Source: Collinsella sp.
GTDB taxonomy: Bacteria > Actinomycetota > Coriobacteriia > Coriobacteriales > Coriobacteriaceae
NCBI GenBank assembly: GCA_022728415.1
Contig: JAIJJM010000002.1
Coordinates: 1-37,837 of the forward strand
DNA length: 37,837 bases
Reading direction: 5' to 3'
Shown here: piece by piece, positions 33,555 to 37,837 of the stretch
Position numbering within the stretch: the stretch's first letter is position 1
Layout: each line of letters starts with the position of its first letter
The notes under the pieces: model-generated
Told to the model about the DNA's origin: nothing
The model's input: the letters and a program-made list of their open reading frames with translations, nothing else
Databases searched by the model: none
Program-made: the position numbers and the translations under genes

Positions 33555-35777
33555 ATGATCGCAAGACAGTATGAGGGCGCCTCCGCCTCTGGGGCCGACC
33601 TCACCTCGTTCTATATCGAGGATTACGGCGTCAGCATTGCGGTGGTGGTTCCTAGGGAGGGATTGCCTCGTATCGTACACTGGGGAGCGCCTTTGGCTGA
33701 TGGGCGGGAATCCCTGGCTATGTTCGACGCCCAATATCCGCAGTCGGTGGGCGGAGAGCTTGACACGGCGATATGGCCCAGTGTCCTGCCTACGCAAGCC
33801 GAGCCGTGGTTTTGGCGCTCCCATTGCTCAATGTCGCGTGACGGCGTCGAGTTGTACTGCAGATTCGTCGTCGGCGAATGCAGGCTTGATGATTCAAATG
33901 GTTTGCTGGAGGTGTTTGCTTCCGACTTGGACCAATCGGTGAGCTTGGTTTGGGCGTTGCAGATGGTGGAATCCGGTTTGCTGCGTCAACGCGTAAGCGT
34001 GGGCAATACCGGTGGGCATGCGCTTGATATCAATGGCATTCAGGTTGCTTTTCCCATTCCCTATGATGCCGACGAGGTATTAAGCCTATCGGGCCGTCAT
34101 CTCAAAGAGCGCATGCCGCAACGCCATTCCATGCCGATGGGAAGGTTCGAAAAAACCAGTGAGGCGGGGCGCCCTGATTTCGACGCCTCGCTGCTGTTGG
34201 TGGCCGGAGAGCGCGGATTCGGTTTCGAACACGGCCGGCTCCATGCGATCAGTCTGGCATGGAGCGGTAATGGAGCGATCGCAGCCGAGAAAAACGGATA
34301 CACGTGCCCCATCCTCTGCGGAGGGGAATTGCTGCATTCAGGCGAAATCAGTTTGGAACAAGGGCAGAACTATGCGACGCCATGGTTATACGGAACGTAT
34401 GGCAACGGTCTTAACGAAGCTTCTTCGAGACTACATGCTCATATTCGCGCAACGCATCCGAACTTACGGAACAAACCTCGCCCAGTGACATTGAACACCT
34501 GGGAAGCGGTATTGTTCAACCATTCGCCTAAATTGATGCGCGACTTGGCCGATAAGGCCGCACAGGTCGGGGTTGAGCGTTTCGTCGTGGATGACGGATG
34601 GTTCGCCGGGCGAAGAAATGACCGTGCGGGACTGGGGGATTGGCATGTGGATAGAGCCGTGTATCCGCAAGAACTACACGAGGTGGCCGATTACGTCCAC
34701 GATCTAGACATGGAATTCGGCTTATGGTTCGAACCGGAAATGGTCAACCCGGATTCAGATCTGTTCCGGAAGCACCCCGGATGGGTGTTAAGGCCATCGT
34801 CTGCACGAATGCCGATGTCCGGACGCAGCCAACAGGTGCTCGATCTGACCAACCCGCAGGCATATGATTACATTCACACCGAAATTGATACTCTGATCGG
34901 CGAACTCGGCATTGACTACATCAAATGGGACCACAACCGTCCGTTGAGTGAAGCCATATCACCTTATAGCGGACGTCCCGCCGTCCATGAGCAAACCTTG
35001 GCCGTATGGAAACTCATGGATGATCTCAAGGCCGCGCATCCAGGACTGGAAATAGAATCCTGCGCATCCGGCGGAGGCCGAGTCGACATGGGGATTCTGG
35101 AACATGTGGACCGCGTATGGGTCTCCGATTGCGTCGATCCGCTTGAACGAGCGGACATCCAGCGTGGCACTTCACTGCTAGTGCCTCCGGAAATGATGGG
35201 ACAACACGTCGGAGCTGCCAAATCCTTTACCACCGGACGACATACCACTGATTCCATGCGTATGGCCATGACCTTGTTCGGACATATGGGCGTCGAATGT
35301 AACCTAACGGAAGTCCCCGAGAAATCCCTTTCGCGATTGGAACATTGGATCAAGATGCACCGTTCGCTACGGCAGGAATTCTCCAAAGCAAAGGTCGTCC
35401 ATGGGGATACCGCTGATCCAGCCGTACGCATCGACGGACTTGTAAAACTGGATCGCTCACATGCATGGTATCGATTCATCCAACTCGAAACATCATTGAA
35501 CTATCCCGCCGCTCTGATACGGCTTCCAGGATTGGATCCAGACGCGACCTATGACGTCAAACCAATGGAAATCGTAGGAGACATGGATGACGAAACCGGG
35601 GAGCGAGGGGCACGATTCCCAAACTGGTGGATAGACGGCAGTGCACCATTGTCAGGCGTCGCACTGGGGCAGACAGGCATACGTCCTCCCCAAATCTATC
35701 CGGGCAGAGCAATGGTATTCGAAGCCATCCGCTGCCACAGCCCTCGACGAAGAGACAACAAAATTCACAAGAAATAA
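33555..35777 (+). CDS. GH36 alpha-galactosidase, 740 aa
   Basis: GAGGTG precedes ATG 33555, 11 bases after the previous stop. An N-terminal beta-supersandwich (to about residue 310) is followed by the (beta/alpha)8 domain: LNTWEAVLFNHSPKLMRDLA, RFVVDDGWFAGRRNDRAGLG, GLWFEPEMVNPDSDLFRKHP. IDYIKWDHNR holds the nucleophile Asp459, ESCASGGGRVDMG is the conserved substrate loop, and VWVSDCVDPLERADIQRG holds the acid/base Asp525. Length near 740 is typical of intracellular bacterial GH36 alpha-galactosidases. SDCVDPLER differs from the more usual SDNNDALER, so the aglycone pocket may be unusual. It would remove terminal alpha-linked galactose from the imported oligosaccharide. Confidence 0.9.
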   Translation: MIARQYEGASASGADLTSFYIEDYGVSIAVVVPREGLPRIVHWGAPLADGRESLAMFDAQYPQSVGGELDTAIWPSVLPTQAEPWFWRSHCSMSRDGVELYCRFVVGECRLDDSNGLLEVFASDLDQSVSLVWALQMVESGLLRQRVSVGNTGGHALDINGIQVAFPIPYDADEVLSLSGRHLKERMPQRHSMPMGRFEKTSEAGRPDFDASLLLVAGERGFGFEHGRLHAISLAWSGNGAIAAEKNGYTCPILCGGELLHSGEISLEQGQNYATPWLYGTYGNGLNEASSRLHAHIRATHPNLRNKPRPVTLNTWEAVLFNHSPKLMRDLADKAAQVGVERFVVDDGWFAGRRNDRAGLGDWHVDRAVYPQELHEVADYVHDLDMEFGLWFEPEMVNPDSDLFRKHPGWVLRPSSARMPMSGRSQQVLDLTNPQAYDYIHTEIDTLIGELGIDYIKWDHNRPLSEAISPYSGRPAVHEQTLAVWKLMDDLKAAHPGLEIESCASGGGRVDMGILEHVDRVWVSDCVDPLERADIQRGTSLLVPPEMMGQHVGAAKSFTTGRHTTDSMRMAMTLFGHMGVECNLTEVPEKSLSRLEHWIKMHRSLRQEFSKAKVVHGDTADPAVRIDGLVKLDRSHAWYRFIQLETSLNYPAALIRLPGLDPDATYDVKPMEIVGDMDDETGERGARFPNWWIDGSAPLSGVALGQTGIRPPQIYPGRAMVFEAIRCHSPRRRDNKIHKK

Positions 35778-35812
35778 ATCAAATCCAAAACTCACAAGGA
35801 CGTGAAAAAGAA

Positions 35813-37645
35813 ATGAGCATCATCAATCAGAACATCCCACGGCCGGAATATCCTCGCCCGCAAATGGTTCGACAGGAATGGTTAAACCTCAACGGAACCT
35901 GGGACTTCGAATTCGATCCCGGAGACTCCGGACTGGAAAGAGGCCTCCTGGAAACACCCCTGTCAGACTCCATCACTGTGCCATTCGTCCCTGAAAGCGA
36001 AATGTCTGGCATAGGCGACGCGGACTTCCACGAAGCTGTATGGTATAGACGTCGGGTCGAAATCCCCGCAGAATGGCGCAACCAACATCTCATCCTCCAT
36101 TTTGGCGCAGTTGATCACGATACAACCATATGGGTAGACGACACCGAAGTTATGCGACATCGAGGAGGATTCACATCCTTTGAAGTCGACATCACCGATG
36201 CCTTGAAAAATAAGACAGACTTTGCATTGACGGTTCGCGCTCGTGACAGTCGCCATGATTGGCAGGCGCGCGGCAAGCAGTCCACTTGGTACGGTAATTC
36301 GGAGTGCTTCTACACGAGATCCACGGGAATCTGGCAGACTGTCTGGATCGAACCGGTTCCGAAGGTGCATATTCGTCAGGTGAATATCACGCCACATGTC
36401 GGAATGGAAGCATTCGAAGTCGTTCCAGTCGTCAGCAGCAATGCCACGGGATATCGGATTCATGCGATTCTTTCGGATGAAAACGGGAACGAGGTTTCGA
36501 GCGGCGACGCTAGATTGGCTGACGATTTCTCTCCGACGATCATGCTGCAATTGGAAGACGAAGATGTTCACCTATGGGAACCCGGCCACTCCTATCTATA
36601 TAGCCTATCCCTGATAGTCACCGATGAAACCGGAACGGTGATCGACAAGATCGAAAGCTATGCCGGTCTAAGGTCGATGACGATTAGCGGAACGGATATC
36701 CTAATAAATGGCCGCCCGGTTTTCCAACGACTGGTGCTGGACCAGGGCTATTGGCCTCAGTCGCTGATGACAGCTCCCAGCGACCAGGCTCTCATCGATG
36801 ACATAGAGTTGTCCATGAAAGCCGGTTTCAATGGTGCGCGTCTTCATCAGAAGGTGTTCGAGGAGCGTTATCTCTATCATGCCGATAGGCTCGGCTATCT
36901 GGTATGGGGAGAGTTTGGTGATTGGGGAGTTTCCTCCGGCATTGGCCCGAAGGGGAACAACCAGCATCAGACTGCCTCGTTCATTACGCAATGGATAGAG
37001 GCAGTGCAACGGGATTATTCACATCCAGCGATTATAGGCTGGTGTGGTCTCAACGAGACATATCAGGTTCTCACCGATCGCATCACTGACCTTGATGACG
37101 TGACGCGAGCGATGTTCCTCGCAGCAAAGGGCATGGACAAGACCAGGCCCGTGCTTGACGCCAGCGGATATTCGCACCGAGTAATCGACAGCGATGTGTA
37201 CGACGCACATAATTATGAGCAGAATCCAGCGGAATTCGCACGCATATTCGCGCCGGGGGGCGAACCGTTCCGTAATGATTGCGAGGGCGACCGCATTTCC
37301 GTCCCCTACGCCGGACAGCCATACTTCGTCAGCGAATATGGCGGCATTTGGTGGAATGCAGAGCTTGCAGCTCGAAGCAATTCGCAGACGGATGCGGAAC
37401 AAGATCGTTCGCAATCGTGGGGATACGGACAACGCATCGCCAGTGAAGATGAATTCTACGAACGCTTCGAGGGGTTGACCAGAGTCCTATGCAGCAATCC
37501 CGGTCATTTCGGCTACTGTTACACGCAATTGACTGATGTGTTCCAGGAAGAGAACGGAATCTATGATTTCAAACGGCAGCCTAAGTTTGATATCAATAGG
37601 ATAAGACGTATCCAGGAGGGGCTTGTGAGCCAATACGGCAGGTGA
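35813..37645 (+). CDS. GH2 glycoside hydrolase, 610 aa
   Basis: The start MSIINQNIPRPEYPRPQMVR is chosen because the jelly-roll domain (EWLNLNGTWDFEFDPGDSGL) begins just after; AAGGA lies about 12 bases upstream. The sandwich and immunoglobulin-like domains lead into a TIM barrel with DIELSMKAGFNGARLHQKVF, WCGLNETYQ (acid/base Glu415) and YFVSEYGGIWW (nucleophile Glu508). At 610 residues it is much shorter than LacZ-type enzymes and nearer to beta-glucuronidase-size GH2. Substrate could be a beta-galactoside, beta-glucuronide, beta-galactofuranoside or similar; the sequence does not decide. Cytoplasmic, last gene of the operon, 35 bases after the GH36 gene. Confidence 0.88.
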   Translation: MSIINQNIPRPEYPRPQMVRQEWLNLNGTWDFEFDPGDSGLERGLLETPLSDSITVPFVPESEMSGIGDADFHEAVWYRRRVEIPAEWRNQHLILHFGAVDHDTTIWVDDTEVMRHRGGFTSFEVDITDALKNKTDFALTVRARDSRHDWQARGKQSTWYGNSECFYTRSTGIWQTVWIEPVPKVHIRQVNITPHVGMEAFEVVPVVSSNATGYRIHAILSDENGNEVSSGDARLADDFSPTIMLQLEDEDVHLWEPGHSYLYSLSLIVTDETGTVIDKIESYAGLRSMTISGTDILINGRPVFQRLVLDQGYWPQSLMTAPSDQALIDDIELSMKAGFNGARLHQKVFEERYLYHADRLGYLVWGEFGDWGVSSGIGPKGNNQHQTASFITQWIEAVQRDYSHPAIIGWCGLNETYQVLTDRITDLDDVTRAMFLAAKGMDKTRPVLDASGYSHRVIDSDVYDAHNYEQNPAEFARIFAPGGEPFRNDCEGDRISVPYAGQPYFVSEYGGIWWNAELAARSNSQTDAEQDRSQSWGYGQRIASEDEFYERFEGLTRVLCSNPGHFGYCYTQLTDVFQEENGIYDFKRQPKFDINRIRRIQEGLVSQYGR

Positions 37646-37669
37646 CAAGCTGAGTTACAAGCCCCGGAT

Positions 37670-37837
37670 TCAATTTGTAAGTGCAACGCCCGTCTTCGTG
37701 TTGGTTGCCTTTGATTGTAGCCTGGACATCTCCTCGTCCCATACCTCGTTGGGCATTTTGTATCCGAGGAGTTTCATGGGGGTGTCGTTGATCTCCCCGA
37801 CGATCGCGTCGAGCTCGTCCTGCGTGAGATCCTCGAA
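37670..37837 (-). CDS. IS30-family transposase, C-terminal fragment running off the window
   Basis: The minus strand reads FEDLTQDELDAIVGEINDTP then MKLLGYKMPNEVWDEEMSRL and stops at TGA 37670-37672 after VALTN. The NDTPMKLLGYKMPNEVW stretch corresponds to the N-x-R-P-R-K-x-L-G-Y-x-T-P-x-E-x-F end of IS30 transposases, with unusual residues in place of the RPR. 55 residues are visible; the catalytic core is beyond the right edge. Confidence 0.7.
   Translation of the reverse strand, partial: FEDLTQDELDAIVGEINDTPMKLLGYKMPNEVWDEEMSRLQSKATNTKTGVALTN
37670..37837 (-). mobile_element. End of an IS30-family insertion sequence
   Basis: The sequence CAATTTGTAAGTGCAAC (about 37671-37687) at the transposase stop resembles the inverted-repeat ends of bifidobacterial IS30 elements. 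It abuts the GH2 gene by about 25 bases and probably marks the boundary of the second sugar locus. The other end is outside the window. Confidence 0.5.

Noticed and set aside
37621..37665. CTTGT/ACAAG inverted repeats after the GH2 gene as terminator
   Set aside because: Arms of five bases with long, irregular spacing; could be chance.

Overview
The window looks like an accessory region of a Bifidobacterium chromosome or a close relative. The evidence is the high GC content, LacI-type regulators next to oligosaccharide ABC transporters and intracellular glycosidases, transporter operons without secreted hydrolases, and IS21, ISL3 and IS30 remnants. This genus call is inference; there is no rRNA or other phylogenetic marker in the window.

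Layout. (1) 1-860: a decayed IS21-type element. (2) 881-5353: a remnant of an integrated plasmid or conjugative element. It holds a multiply broken replication-type HTH gene with iteron-like dyads and an AT-rich tract inside it, a frameshifted parA, a ribbon-helix-helix gene, small membrane and zinc-ribbon proteins, and a leucine-rich-repeat-variant protein. (3) 5413-18693: an apparently intact sugar locus. It has a divergent LacI repressor, a family-5 binding lipoprotein, two permeases, a fused double ATPase, an alpha/beta hydrolase, a 1117-residue GH94-type phosphorylase of the 1,2-beta-oligoglucan phosphorylase type, and a GH3 beta-glucosidase. The best reading is uptake and phosphorolysis of beta-gluco-oligosaccharides, possibly beta-1,2-linked. 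(4) 18791-20193: a frameshifted ISL3 element. (5) 20322-26506: a co-directional cluster of five genes, every one broken: a Cys/Met-metabolism PLP enzyme, a LanC-like protein with CCG motifs, an SDR dehydrogenase, an APC amino-acid permease and a DUF1684 protein. I do not recognise this combination as a described pathway. (6) 26552-37645: a second sugar locus with more A/T-rich codon use. It has a LacI gene carrying an in-frame TGA, a family-1 binding lipoprotein, two permeases, a large FAD-dependent oxidoreductase, a GH36 alpha-galactosidase and a GH2 glycosidase. No ATPase is present, so a shared ATPase encoded elsewhere is expected. (7) 37670-37837: the C-terminal end of an IS30-type transposase, cut by the window edge.

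How the genes work together. In both sugar loci a LacI-type palindrome lies in the spacer between a TTGACA -35 and the -10, directly upstream of the binding-protein gene, so each operon is probably repressed until its sugar is imported. The products act in the cytoplasm on imported oligosaccharides. The broken middle cluster has its own promoter with two palindromes, so it was once a regulated operon.

Caveat. Many lesions are single-base indels in short G or C runs, which can be sequencing error. Others are in-frame nonsense codons (2011, 23609, 25713, 26006, 27137), which are harder to explain that way. Reads would be needed to separate decay from error.
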